From: Agriotes lineatus
Lineage: Eukaryota; Arthropoda; Insecta; Coleoptera; Elateridae
Assembly (NCBI GenBank): GCA_940337035.1
Contig: OW679203.1
Coordinates: forward strand, 74,105,061 to 74,169,060
Length of the DNA: 64,000 bases
Direction: 5' to 3'
The notes beneath the pieces were generated by a model. It was not told where the DNA came from. It ran no database searches and saw only the letters and a list, made by a program, of their open reading frames with translations. A program made the position numbers and the translations under genes. Below are positions 31,931 to 43,389 of this stretch, in pieces. Within the stretch, counting starts at the first letter, position 1. The number at the start of each line of letters is the position of its first letter.

Positions 31931-33755
31931 TATTCTAAATTATAGATTAATATTGAAAACACAAAATGTGCCCATAATGGCGAGAATCAAACTACGACAT
32001 TAACTATTAATATTGGTGGAGAGATTGTACCTATCGATTTTTACAGGTGCCATTTATTTGACAGTTGCAAAATGTACAGAAATTTGGGTAATTGTCTAAA
32101 TATCTGCATCTACTAATTAAATATTTTTCCCACGTACAGCTTGGGAGCAATTCTTAGCGCTCTAGCTAGAAAGATTTAAACAATTTTGAATAAAATTAAT
32201 GCCGTAGTTTAATACATTCATATGTCGGTCAATTTTTATCGTACAGAATTTTAAAAAAAAACTAAAATGTGCAGAATGTTCCTAGCTTTTTTTTATTAGA
32301 AAAACTTTTTTATATGTGCTAATGATTCTGCGTTATTTGCAAAAAACCACGAATTTTACAATAAATTGTTTATAACAATTGACTCAGGCATTTTTCGAAA
32401 CTGGGACCTAGGGAAAACGAATTCTGCGTGTGAAAAAACATTGGAAAAGACCTTAACATCGTTATTTTTCCGAAATGTCATAGAGCAGTACGCGAAAAAC
32501 TTCAAATTTTACAATCATTTGTTAATAACAATTTATGACACCATTTTTGGAACTTGTAACCATAGGCAATCGCTTTTTCGGGTCAAAAAACAGAAAGATA
32601 CATAGTCAAATTACATTCACACAGACAATGCACACGCGAGGACCCTGAACGACTAGGCTACTACCAAAAAGTTTTTTTCAAAGCTAAATATCTCGAAAAT
32701 TAAGTGTTTTTCGAAAAAACTTGAAGAGACATTTTTTGCAGGGAATTTTGCGGTCTAGGCCCTCAAGTGAAAATTTTTTTTGTCGTAAAGTATAACCAAA
32801 ATACTACTTATGTGCAAAATTTTATCAACTTGGGTTTTAATGACATCTTTGGTCGATATTTTGTGTCCGGCGCCTGGACTATAAGTCCAAGATGCCATTC
32901 TCAAAAAATCAGATAGAGGACATCCACAGAATTTTAAGCAGTTGTTACAAGACCAAACACTTAAATACTACAGCAAACCATAAACAAAGTTTAAGGCGCT
33001 ACATTTGGTTTCAAGCGCCGGTCACAGATGGACTCGTTTAACGATAGGTTGGGGTTAAATAACAGTTTAGAATAGTCAAATTTAACGCAGCGAGGGCCTT
33101 TTGGTATTGAAAACAAAAATGCTCCTCCTAAGCGCGAAACAGGGATCAACCAATTCTTAGAAAAATGTGTTCAACTGCTCCTTCCCACGTATATCATACG
33201 CCTCCTGCTAGTGGTTTTTAAAATCAAAAGAACAGAACACAAGCAAAATAACCGCGGATTTTAACCAACATGTATATATTGACTGTTTAAAATCATATGG
33301 AACTACACATACATAAACAATATGCATCCTGTAAGGCGCCACCATAAATACATTATTATTCACCGGCAAATGTCGATTTAATTGGTTAATAAACAATAGC
33401 TCTTATGGGGCTACTTATTAAATCTAAAACGAATCGTTTAACGTTTATATGACCATATGACTTGTACACGCACTTATCTTAAACGCTCAACGTTACATGT
33501 AAGTAACACATCTACCTTAAACAGCTGGCAAGGTATTGTTGATTTGCTGAAAGCGTTCTCATTGGAAAGAACTGCCACAAACCCAAAGAGGAAGAAGTAA
33601 TGGCCTCTCTGAAGATATTGTCCAAATCTAAAGTTGCTATGGTTTGTTTCCGGGGGGAAATGAAATTTCTTCGGGTAGCCGATGCAAAAATCGGAATTAC
33701 AATAGCCGCAAATCTACTTAAAATGATACGGAAAGTGTAACGTCAAAAATGCACC
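31931..33755. other. Gene-free AT-rich interval
   Basis: No feature recognised. The short frames at 32366-32605 and 33208-33396 have no motif and look random. Confidence 0.5.
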
Positions 33756-33759
33756 AATG

Positions 33760-34330
33760 CAAAAGAACACCCTGCGAATTTATAGTTTGTAGGGGAAGCT
33801 TTTGTTAGTTCCGGCTTAAGCCGTGGCAGAACTATTCTTCGTAATTCAAGCGAAGCTTCGCATATTGACGCCACATAATGCTGTGGAGCAGATTTTTTTC
33901 TCTTCTAGTGACTTTCAATAATATCAGTTATTCTACATAACTGATCAATTCTCGAACACTTATTTCTAAATTCAAATCGATGGTTTGGAATCAGGTTTTT
34001 GCTCTCTATAGTCGGTTTTATTCGTGTGACTAAATTATTCTCAAAATGCTTAAATATAGCTGGCCTATTATGATCTAGCTTCATGTGGCGGTTTTCTTGG
34101 CTGTGGTATTATTACCACATTGCACAATCTGGAGACATAATTTAGTCCAAAAGCAGCATCAGTAAGGTTGGTAAGTTTTACTATAGCTTTCGTTGGTAGG
34201 TGCTTTAGTGCTTCTTCGGTTAGTAGATCAAACTCCGGATATTTTTTGGATTTCATTCTTGACATCTGTAGCGATAGCAAGATTGATCTCTTCATTGGTT
34301 TAATAACAAGCTAGCCACCGATTCCAAATA
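33760..34330 (-). pseudogene. Jockey-type RT fragment
   Basis: Read leftward from about 34310, the blocks are MSRMKSKKYPEFDLLTEE, LPTKAIVKLTNL, VVIIPQPRKPPHEA, then NHRFEFRNKCSRIDQL and ITDIIESH, with frameshifts and stops. They match the Jockey sequence of palm-proximal motifs (SPGFDLLT, MIPKPGKPP, NHQFGFR). The fragment stops before the YADD block and is unrelated in position to the LINE downstream. Confidence 0.65.
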
Positions 34331-34555
34331 GCTATCTATACATCCAACGGAGATGCGCTTAAGATTCTGGTTGCTTAAACGCTCAACTCTTGAAATAGTT
34401 CATGTATGCAATTATTTTCTCATTTAAAAAATTGGCACTTAACTCAATGTAATATTTCAACGACGGTAAGAGCCGTGACGCGAGGTTGTGTTAATTTGAA
34501 ACAGCGCGAGGAAATGGGTTGGCGGGAACGGAGTCAGAGCTATTGATCAATATTT

Positions 34556-34566
34556 TAGGGCCGAGC
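34556..34566 (+). repeat. Left TSD (TAGGGCCGAGC) of the R1/I-type LINE
   Basis: An identical 11-mer lies at 37939-37949, directly after the (TAATC)n tail. The identity supports a recent insertion. Confidence 0.85.
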
Positions 34567-34567
34567 C

Positions 34568-37500
34568 GATTCCAGGGACCCACCGCCTAGCGAGGAACTA
34601 GAGAACCTAGTATCATCTGCTTTCCAAGACGATCTAGACCTCATCCTAGGCTGCGACGCAAATTCTCACCACACCATTTGGGGCAGCACCAACTGCAACA
34701 TAAGAGGTGAGTCACTTTTAGAATTTATCTTAACTAACAATCTAGTAGTAGTCAATAAAGGTAACACTCCAACCTTTTACAACACTAATAGACATGAAGT
34801 TATAGATATTACCATAACCACTATGAGAATTAGTCAATCAGTGAATAAATGGCAAGTTTCAGACGAACCATCACTCTCTGACCACAATTATATAACCTTT
34901 GAACTGTCTCAACGGGAAGTAAGCCAAAGAGTTTACTACAACCCAAGAAAGACAGACTGGGACCTATATAAACAAAAACTACAAGAGAAGATAGAACACC
35001 TCAAGTTCAGATCTCCCAATAAAGTAGTTTTAGACTCAAACGCTGACCGGTTAAAAGAGGCCATGATTGACTCCTTTCAGAGTAGCTGTCCTCTAATAGA
35101 CCCAAGTCAGCAAAGAGCAAAAAAACACACAAATTGGTGGAATAAAGACCTAGAAAAGACCAGAAAAGAAGTCAGACGTCTGTTTAACAGGTCTAAAGCC
35201 ACAAATAACTGGGAGAACTATCACAAGGCTCTCACAGACTATGGCAAAAAGATCAAGGCAGCTAAGATAGCAGCCTGGAAAAAGTTTTGCCAGGAGGTGG
35301 AGACCACGCGATCCACAGCTAGACTCCACAAAATCATCTCAAAGCAAGCCATGAACCCAGTAGGCACTCTTAAAAAAGAAAGCGGAGAATACACTACAAC
35401 GGAAGAGGAGACTTTATCTCTTTTGATAAAAACTCACCTACCCGGAGCAGTGGAACAACCTACTCTGGCTGAACCCAATCATACCCCTAGGAGGGAAGAC
35501 TGGGAAACAGCTAAGAGAATAGTCAGCAAAGAAAGGATTAGATGGGCAACTAGCCTCTTCAGTCCTTTCAAATCTGCTGGAAATGACGGCATACAACCCG
35601 TAATGCTGCAGAAAGGGATAGATATACTGCTGAACCCACTCAAAGACATGTTCCAAGCAAGTCTTGCCTTAGGCTACATTCCCCAAGCCTGGAGAGTGAC
35701 TAAAGTAGTATTTATCCCTAAGCCTGGTAAGAGCAGCTATGCAGAAGCTAAATCTTACAGACCTATCAGCCTAACGTCATTCCTCCTTAAAACGTTGGAA
35801 AGATTAGTAGACAGATACTGGAGGGAGGAAGCCCTAACTTCACTCCCGATTCACAAATATCAACATGCTTACCAAACAGGGAAGTCATGTGAAACCGCCC
35901 TACACCAACTAGTGGGGAAAATTGAGAGAACCTTGGAGTACAAGGAGTACGCAGTCGGAGCATTTCTAGACATAGAAGGTGCCTTCGACAACACCTCCTA
36001 CCACTCTATTGAAAGAGCAATGACAAACCATCAGATCGATAACACCACGATAAGATGGACTATGGCAATGCTCAACACTAGAGTTGTAAAAGTCAAGTTA
36101 TTTGACAAGGAAAAGACAGTGCAGGCGACAAGGGGATGTCCACAGGGAGGAGTTCTTTCTCCACTCCTGTGGTGCCTCACAGTTGATGAACTGCTGATCC
36201 AACTCAATAACAAAGGCTACTACACTCAAGGATACGCTGATGACATTGTCATACTGATTCAAGGTAAATACCAAAGAACCGTAGACAATATAATGAAATC
36301 AGCACTAAAGATAACCGAAGAGTGGTGTCTAGAGAATAATCTTAGAATTAATCCCAGCAAAGCCACTCTCGTCGCTTTCACTCGTAGAAAGAACATCACA
36401 AACAGAATGAACATAAAACTGTTTGAGACAAATGTCAACTGGGAGAACGAGGTTAAGTACTTAGGTCTAACCATCGATTCCAAACTAACTTGGAACTCCC
36501 ACTTAGACAAAACAATCACCAGGTGCATACAAACATTAGTTATTGGAAAAAGAGCCATAGGTAGTACGTGGGGGCTCAAACCGGAACTGACCCTCTGGCT
36601 GTACAAAACCATGGTTCGACCAATAATTTCATATGGAATAATCGCCTGGTGGCCCAAAATAAAACAAGCAACTGCGATCCACAAAATCAGCAGAATACAA
36701 TATCTAGCTAATCGGTGCATCACTGGAGCCTTTAAAGGCACCTCAGGACAAGCACTGAATGCTATTTTAAATCTGCCACCTCTGCACATCTTCTTGGAAG
36801 GTGAAGCCAGAATGGCAGCCTACAGATTACAAAGTACTGGTCACTGGATGACCACAGCTAATAATCTAGGACATGGCAAGATCATGTCACATATCAACAA
36901 CCCAATATTAGAAATGGGTTCTGATCTTATAATCAAAGCCTATGACTTTGAAAAGAACTTTACTGTACACACAAGTTGGAATCCGGACCAACTACCAACT
37001 CCAACAAATAAGAACATCATTTTTTACACTGATGGATCTAAGTTTGAAGGGGGTACAGGCTCTGGTGTGTACAGTACCAATCCTAGAACCAACGAAAAAG
37101 TCAGTCTAGGAAAATTTTGTAACATCTTTCAGGCTGAAGTACAAGCTATTAACGTATGCGCAAACATCAGCATAGAAAAGAAGCTGCTCAATCGAGACAT
37201 ACACATTCTCTCAGACAGTCAGGCAGCACTGAAAGCGCTAAACGCTTTCAGTACTTCATCGAGACTGGTCAAGGAATGCAAATCCAAACTTCAAACCTTA
37301 GGTCAGGGAAATACAGTAAAATTATGCTGGATCCCAGGTCACCAAGGTATTGAAGGAAACGAAAAGGCGGACAAGCTCGCAAAAGAAGCAGCCCGTAATG
37401 CAATGACCGGTCCAGAACCTGGTCTAAGCATTCAGAAAAACCAAGCCCGTTCAGCCATTAATGAATGGGTCAATACCACACACCAACTAAGGTGGAGCAA

Positions 37501-37849
37501 CTACAATCAAGCAACACACTGCAAAAGATTGCTAAAAACTCCGAATCCACAAACCACCAAAACCATGTTGAGACTGAACAGAACTCGAATCAAGCAAGTA
37601 GTCAGTCTACTAACAGGCACTGGAGCATTCAGAGAATTTATGCACAGGATCAATATCTATAGAGATGAACCTGTTTGCAGACTATGCCAAGAGGATGATG
37701 AAACAGCCTATCATATCCTCTTTGAATGCCCAGCATTAGAGCGTAAAAGACACCAACTCGATTGGAGCCTTAACTCTATTGACAACCGCAAGCTAGTAGG
37801 GGACATTGCAAGTCTAGTAAAAGATACGGATGTCGGCCTGCTAACTTGA
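34568..37849 (+). CDS. LINE ORF2 fragment: endonuclease C-part, RT, RNase H, CCHC
   Basis: The frame is open from the insertion boundary to the stop at 37849 (about 1093 codons; first ATG 34823). The start is missing through 5' truncation. The order is: end of the APE-type endonuclease (GCDANSHHTIWG, then SLSDHNYITF); linker with NWWNKDLEKTRKEV; RT (AGNDGIQP, FIPKPGKSS, SYRPISLTSF, FLDIEGAFDN, GCPQGGVLSPLLW, GYADDIVIL with YADD near 36234-36245). RNase H follows with a full acidic set in FYTDGSKFEGG, FQAEVQAIN, HILSDSQAALK and GIEGNEKADKLA. It ends with the CRLCQEDDETAYHILFEC zinc cluster. No stop or frameshift occurs. Confidence 0.9.
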   Translation, partial: DSRDPPPSEELENLVSSAFQDDLDLILGCDANSHHTIWGSTNCNIRGESLLEFILTNNLVVVNKGNTPTFYNTNRHEVIDITITTMRISQSVNKWQVSDEPSLSDHNYITFELSQREVSQRVYYNPRKTDWDLYKQKLQEKIEHLKFRSPNKVVLDSNADRLKEAMIDSFQSSCPLIDPSQQRAKKHTNWWNKDLEKTRKEVRRLFNRSKATNNWENYHKALTDYGKKIKAAKIAAWKKFCQEVETTRSTARLHKIISKQAMNPVGTLKKESGEYTTTEEETLSLLIKTHLPGAVEQPTLAEPNHTPRREDWETAKRIVSKERIRWATSLFSPFKSAGNDGIQPVMLQKGIDILLNPLKDMFQASLALGYIPQAWRVTKVVFIPKPGKSSYAEAKSYRPISLTSFLLKTLERLVDRYWREEALTSLPIHKYQHAYQTGKSCETALHQLVGKIERTLEYKEYAVGAFLDIEGAFDNTSYHSIERAMTNHQIDNTTIRWTMAMLNTRVVKVKLFDKEKTVQATRGCPQGGVLSPLLWCLTVDELLIQLNNKGYYTQGYADDIVILIQGKYQRTVDNIMKSALKITEEWCLENNLRINPSKATLVAFTRRKNITNRMNIKLFETNVNWENEVKYLGLTIDSKLTWNSHLDKTITRCIQTLVIGKRAIGSTWGLKPELTLWLYKTMVRPIISYGIIAWWPKIKQATAIHKISRIQYLANRCITGAFKGTSGQALNAILNLPPLHIFLEGEARMAAYRLQSTGHWMTTANNLGHGKIMSHINNPILEMGSDLIIKAYDFEKNFTVHTSWNPDQLPTPTNKNIIFYTDGSKFEGGTGSGVYSTNPRTNEKVSLGKFCNIFQAEVQAINVCANISIEKKLLNRDIHILSDSQAALKALNAFSTSSRLVKECKSKLQTLGQGNTVKLCWIPGHQGIEGNEKADKLAKEAARNAMTGPEPGLSIQKNQARSAINEWVNTTHQLRWSNYNQATHCKRLLKTPNPQTTKTMLRLNRTRIKQVVSLLTGTGAFREFMHRINIYRDEPVCRLCQEDDETAYHILFECPALERKRHQLDWSLNSIDNRKLVGDIASLVKDTDVGLLT

Positions 37850-37914
37850 AAACTCCCGACAGTACAAAAAGCCCAAAGGGCTGACGTGCGCAAGCCAACA
37901 AAAGGCAGTCGTGG

Positions 37915-37938
37915 ATCTAAATCTAATCTAATCTAATC
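37915..37938 (+). repeat. (TAATC)n tail of the LINE
   Basis: Short tandem atcta/taatc units at the 3' end of the element, in place of poly(A), as in several R1/I-type LINEs. Confidence 0.85.
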
Positions 37939-37949
37939 TAGGGCCGAGC
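37939..37949 (+). repeat. Right TSD (TAGGGCCGAGC) of the R1/I-type LINE
   Basis: Identical to 34556-34566. Confidence 0.85.
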
Positions 37950-38405
37950 TCCAGATTTTTGCACTGGTGAATCTCTTCTTTCAGGGAAGGTAGTTTGTAG
38001 CTCAGGAAAGCATGCAGCGTCTAAAAGAAGACGCGTCGATAAAAAACGGCATTGAGAAAAGACGTCGTCAATATGAAGACGACGTCGGTGAGAAGAGCGG
38101 GTTGATATAGAGCAATGGTGGCAGAAACGACGACGTGTTTGCGATATCCGGTACAAAGCCGAAATTAATTTCTTCGGAACACCAACGAGAACGGAACTTC
38201 AAAGATAAAGTTCTGCCTGAGTAGCTCCTAGATTCAGCTAAAATGCCGAAATTGTCATGAGGCCTAGAAATGTTTCAACTAAAAACGAAACACGACGCAC
38301 CACACTCTAACTTGACGGAAGGTACTTGGCTTCTAAATTGTGCTCCTCGCTCTAGCATACGCTTAACGAAATTCAACGTGTTTCCCTTTCGTCGGCATAA
38401 AACGA

Positions 38406-38675
38406 GTGGCGGCGTCAATCCTTCAGATCGATATAACAAATAACCAAATACACCTGGATTATGTTATTATAAATAAAACGATACACCAAAAACACATCTT
38501 GGACGTGAGGAAATTGGGAGAAAGGCAATTAGAAATAGTATGTTTTTCTGACGATGCTGACGCAGAGTCACAAAGAAGTTTCAGAGAGAAAATAGAATAT
38601 TTAACAATGTCACTAGAATTACTAAGATGTAAACTAGAGATAGAAGAAACTAATATAGTAAACTATGAAGTTTAA
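38406..38675 (+). pseudogene. Possible reverse-transcriptase remnant
   Basis: An 89-codon frame contains LEIVCFSDDADAES followed by a helical stretch ending LEIEETN. The arrangement resembles the RT palm block ICYADDAVLIAES with its downstream helix. No other RT block is seen nearby, so this is a weak call. Confidence 0.3.
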
Positions 38676-38699
38676 ATAGGTAAGATAACATTGTGTCTA

Positions 38700-41210
38700 G
38701 TGAGATAGGTGAATAAAAACATGTACAAAGAACGTGATATGGAGGAACAAATGCACTTCTTGAACAGATCACATCACACCAGTAAATCTATATACAGACT
38801 GTTACTCTGAAGCATGTGGAAATTTACTTGCGCTTGAGGAGTCACTGGGGTCTCGTGACGCGCTATAGAAAAATATGATTTTAGCAATCGAGACTCGAGA
38901 CACATAAACGGCGATTGCAAAATAGCAGACCGCGATGAATGTATTAAAGTTGGAAATTGTTATTTACATACAAGACAAATATATTAAATTAGTGATTAGG
39001 ATAGCACAGAACCCACTTTCAAATATAGTCAATATTTGCTCTTAAGAGGATACTTCATATCTACAGTATTAGAATCCAAATCTTATTGATCTTCTTGTTT
39101 AAACATATCTTAATGTTACTTTACCTGTAAAAAACCGAGTTTCTGTTTTTAATTTATCACAAGGAAGTAGCAATCTTATACCATTTTTCACGAGGAAAAA
39201 TTGCTTGCATGCGCCATGAGTCTTATCGCACATCCGTTACATGTGTTTATATCAATAATCCAGAATTTCCATACTGCCGGCTTCAAATCCCATAAAATAT
39301 TCAAGTTTATGGGCGCCCCGACACAGGTGTTCCAGTGCTTCCTAATTCCTTTTTGTAATACAGGAACTGAAATTGCCAATATGATAAGTTATACATATAT
39401 ATCGGATACAAAATATACTCTTTGCTGCTGATTTTAGATTACTTATTAAGGCAAAACAATATACTTGCTGTTGATTTAAAAATTTTACAGTATTTTTTCA
39501 ATCATGATCAACCCAAAGTTATATAAAAGATCTCATAGACCTACATAACTTTTGTAAATACAGCAACTGCTTAAAATTTTGAAAATTAATAAACGCCAGT
39601 ATGTCACGACGAATTGGTATAACCATGTTAAGTCGAAAACATAATCTATCAGGATGACTTCTTGACCAGTTAACGTAGAATATTAATGCTTCTTTGTATG
39701 TGTTTACTGACTTGTATCCGGGCTATCAGCACTTCTCGTTAGCCGGTCGCACAGCTACTGCACAGGAGTGGCGTAGTGGCACTATTTCGGATTTCCCAAA
39801 AATTATCGATATCAATTTTCGTCTATTTCCACACTTAAATCTGAAATTCCACTTTATCGGAGCTCTGTGCTCTATTCACGCTTTGTGTTAACGATTTTGA
39901 TAAGTGTGTAATGCGTTTAGCCCTATACTCTACTGTATTGTTAATTTATATTGCCCTTTGTTTGTTAGTTTAAACAGTGGTAGAAACATGAAACTCGATT
40001 TACCCTTCAGTATGGCTACAGACACGTCAATATTGCTCTGGCTGGCCGGCTTGTTGTAGCCTAGAATGCTGAAATTGTGCTTGCAAAAGCTGCCAGCAAT
40101 AAAATCCCAACAGTTTACATAAACATATATACTGATGGGGACATAATTATATATAACAGCAATGAGATAACATGAACAACAAAATAGAATGCTTGAGTAA
40201 GAAAGAGATGACAATACGAAAAAATTATTTTAGTAGGCATGTTTGGTTGACATCTGCCATAATTAAAATAAGCGTCAGGCCTACTCGAATATTTGCTATT
40301 ATGTTTATCACTTTCTCACTCAAGCAATTAGTGGCCCCATCGGTATAATCTGTAAGACAAACACAAATACCGGAAATACATTTACATAAAAGCACCAAGA
40401 AAAACTGTGCCAATGCATACAGGTTACGCTGTCAACAATATAAATTTTTTGCTGTAAATATCTACGGGATAATGATGCTTCTACTCTCGTTGATGCTTAT
40501 TAAATATAAATGAGTCTCATATTTAGTTAGAGATTACAGTTCAAACACAAACCGCTTGAAAGGTTTAAGTCTCAAACACAAATTCCTGGTTATTTGCAGA
40601 ACGCGCGTGTAGCTATTTGCTGATGCAGACGTCTGGGCGAGTACCAAGAAAGTTTGATTCAGCAGTGACCGTAAGCTGTATTCGCTATAAAGCTTCCGGT
40701 TTCCTCAATTTCACTGGTTGGTACAGTAAATGCAGGTAGTTAATTATAGTAACTAATCTGGCTTTAATATTTCTACCAGCGGAGCCCGGGGTCCGCGCTG
40801 TGAGCTACTTTGAAGCTAAGATTGCGACTTCTAGCTGTGTCGACTGGAACACCTCAGGATTGCTCCCAAGGTGATGGTTTACTCTAGAAAACTGCACATC
40901 AGCTAGCGATGCAATAGGTGTAGGTGGCTTGTTAACGTAGAATCACACAGTCACTTTCTTTATCCACTTAATTTACATGCGTAACTTCCCTTGGATAACG
41001 GGCGCGCGCTCCGGTTGCTTAATCGAGAGCGACTGTTTGCTTTTCGTTTCTCCTCTCGCATCACTTGCTTTGTTGTATTTATAACCACGCGTCTTCGATC
41101 CGCTGTCTTGGTGCATTTACTTGCACACGCAAAACTTAAAATGCTTATTAAATTAATTAATACATATGGAGGAATATGGTTCAGTTTTATTACTAGCAGA
41201 ATATGGTTAA
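38700..41210. other. Gene-free AT-rich interval
   Basis: No gene recognised. About 35 bp at 40099-40135 (aatcccaacagtttacat and following) resembles 47935-47975, a possible shared short repeat. Confidence 0.45.
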
Positions 41211-41214
41211 ATAC

Positions 41215-41275
41215 CAGCGTTATGATATAAATATAGGGTGACACGAATCGGCCCATGACAAGTGGGTTTGCATTA
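41215..41275 (-). repeat. Small fragment related to the 49-kb LINE 3' end
   Basis: On the minus strand, gggccgattcgtgtcacc resembles gggccaattcgtgccaca, located at the 3' end of the minus-strand LINE near 49110-49130. It is short and diverged. Confidence 0.35.
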
Positions 41276-41279
41276 ATTA

Positions 41280-43270
41280 ATTTTTGGCAGAAGTCGTCGC
41301 ACATATGGCACAACCATGTATATAACATAATATGATAAGCACTATAGCACATTGACAGCACCGTTTCAACAGATTACGAATACTGAAGTGTCTTAAATAT
41401 CTCATGTACTAAGGAACGCATGAGCTACATGCTACAGTGTGCGGAAGTATCGATAAGAAGTATAAACCATCTCATCTTGTATCTTATTATGTTTCTAAAA
41501 CTGGTTGCGATCATTTCTGAGATTGCCATGTGATCAATGAAAATAAAACTTGACCTGCTTTAACTTTTACTGCCTTGGTATGATGCAAAAACCCTATGGA
41601 AAACTGTATTGGTGATATTAGTGTTAAAACTCAGACGTAAATCAGAATTTTCAATCTAAAAGAAGTTGAAGGAAACACGCAAACGACGTTTTAAATGAAT
41701 TAGAAAACTATTGTGGTATGTCAATGATAGTTATTGTTACATGGTATCAACAACGCAATAGTTGCTTGTAGGTAGCTGGAGTTAATGTATTTTGTGTTCT
41801 ATAAGAAAACCAATCAAGATATGGATAAATGTTCAATAAATATACACTAGAATAATATTTACCTAACAAACAGAAAGTAGCAGGTACATTCGAAACACAC
41901 AAACAGTTTGGAATATTTACATTAAGCATTTCTATAACTAAACAAACTACTAAGAAGAAGCAGTTGTATGTATACACAATAAACTTCATTCACCTAATTT
42001 GAAAACTGGATGCCAGAAATCAATATATAATAATCAAATAATTACCAAGAAAATTCCTCTATTCAATTGGCGTAGCAGGTAATGTAACAAAAAGTCTCCA
42101 TCCTCTAGTTAAAAGCAACAATGTGACATCTACTGCTTAAAATCAACTGAAAATAATTGATCAGTCGGTAGGCCGTATTACAGGTAAACAAAAATACGAC
42201 CACCGAACAAAGATAAAAGTCCTCCAATCAGCTCAGTGTAAGAAGGGAGGGTGTGATCCTGGAAGAAATGCTCACTCGCGATAGCCAAGAACAAGTGGAG
42301 TTTTAAATATACCTGTTGCATCTGCCCGAAGGCATTGGGATGCTCTCAACGGGAAGGAGTTTCTCTCGGCTAAAGAGATTAGCTAAACTCCCAAATATAA
42401 CTTACCTTGTTTTGTAAATTTTAACTGCTCATCTTACAAAAATTTGCGGAATTGCACTTCCCTTCACAAATAGATTAAACAGCCTTAAGTTAGAAAACGG
42501 CTGTATTCAAAAAACACATAGAAATATATTTACCGCAGATCGTAGCTGAGAGCTGGTGACTGTAATAAATTACCTTGCTCTCTACCTGTGCAGTAATGTC
42601 ACACACACATAAGACCTAGAACGGTATCTTCCGCCGGATGTGATGCAACGGGCAAGAATTATTGCTAGCCCGGTGACAGTCACAGTGGGCTGAGGCGACA
42701 GGCCAAGCCTAGAAAGTGAAAATCTCAGAATACTCCAGGGGGCTTCAGTAATGGCTACTACAAATCAGCGTCGCTATGAGAGAGGGCCAATATTCGATGA
42801 AATGTCAAACGTCAACCTTCGCTGCAATGCAACGGTACCAAATGAGGAATTTGACAATTTCTAGGCTATGCTCCGGAAATGCCACATCCGACCAGCCTCA
42901 AAATGCCAATAGCAGACAATAATTTCCCAAAATCGAGCGATAGGCCCTGTTTCTAGCTTGGTTATGGAACACTAATTGACAGTGACTATTCAACTCACTT
43001 GTCACTTATCGAAAACTGACCAATAATAATACAAGATTTCACGTCTTTGAGCCAATAAAAATGAACTATATTGACAATTTTTACTCGTGAAAATAATCGA
43101 CAATTTTCACTAGTGGTATAGTGAATATTTTAAACAAATGTGATTTTTATTAGAAAAAGTCAATATTAGTTTTCGGTTACTATAGAAATTGCGTAGTTTG
43201 TTGCTAGATTTACTGAAAACTAATTTGAAAAAGTAGTTTCGTTCATTGAATAGTCTCTCGAATGCCATTC
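41280..43270. other. Gene-free AT-rich interval
   Basis: Nothing recognised on either strand beyond short random frames. Confidence 0.5.
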
Positions 43271-43272
43271 TT

Positions 43273-43387
43273 AGTCAAAGTTAAGTAGAATATTTTTGCG
43301 GTGGTGCCAGCGCACTCGTCCTAATCGAACCTAAGCGCAATGGACATTCGTAATACCACGGCAAAAATATTCGACATAACTTTGACT
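43273..43387. repeat. 115-bp inverted repeat (hairpin)
   Basis: agtcaaagttaagtagaata with tttttgcggtggt is mirrored by taccacggcaaaaa with tattcgacataactttgact. That gives arms of about 34 bp with three or four mismatches and a ~45-nt GC-richer centre. It could be a small MITE or a hairpin RNA precursor. Confidence 0.7.
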
Positions 43388-43389
43388 AT

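Larger units (their letters stand above)
34567..37938 (+). mobile_element. R1/LOA/I-group non-LTR retrotransposon, 5' truncated
   Basis: A 3.37-kb insertion between 11-bp TSDs. It starts inside the endonuclease domain and ends with a short 3' UTR and about five TAATC units. RT plus RNase H and a C-terminal CCHC cluster are typical of the R1/LOA/I supergroup. I cannot place it in a clade by eye. Confidence 0.85.

Noticed and set aside
40960..41361. 133-codon minus frame with hydrophobic and basic segments
   Set aside because: No signal, domain or repeat support. It overlaps plus frames and a LINE 3' fragment, so it is probably random.
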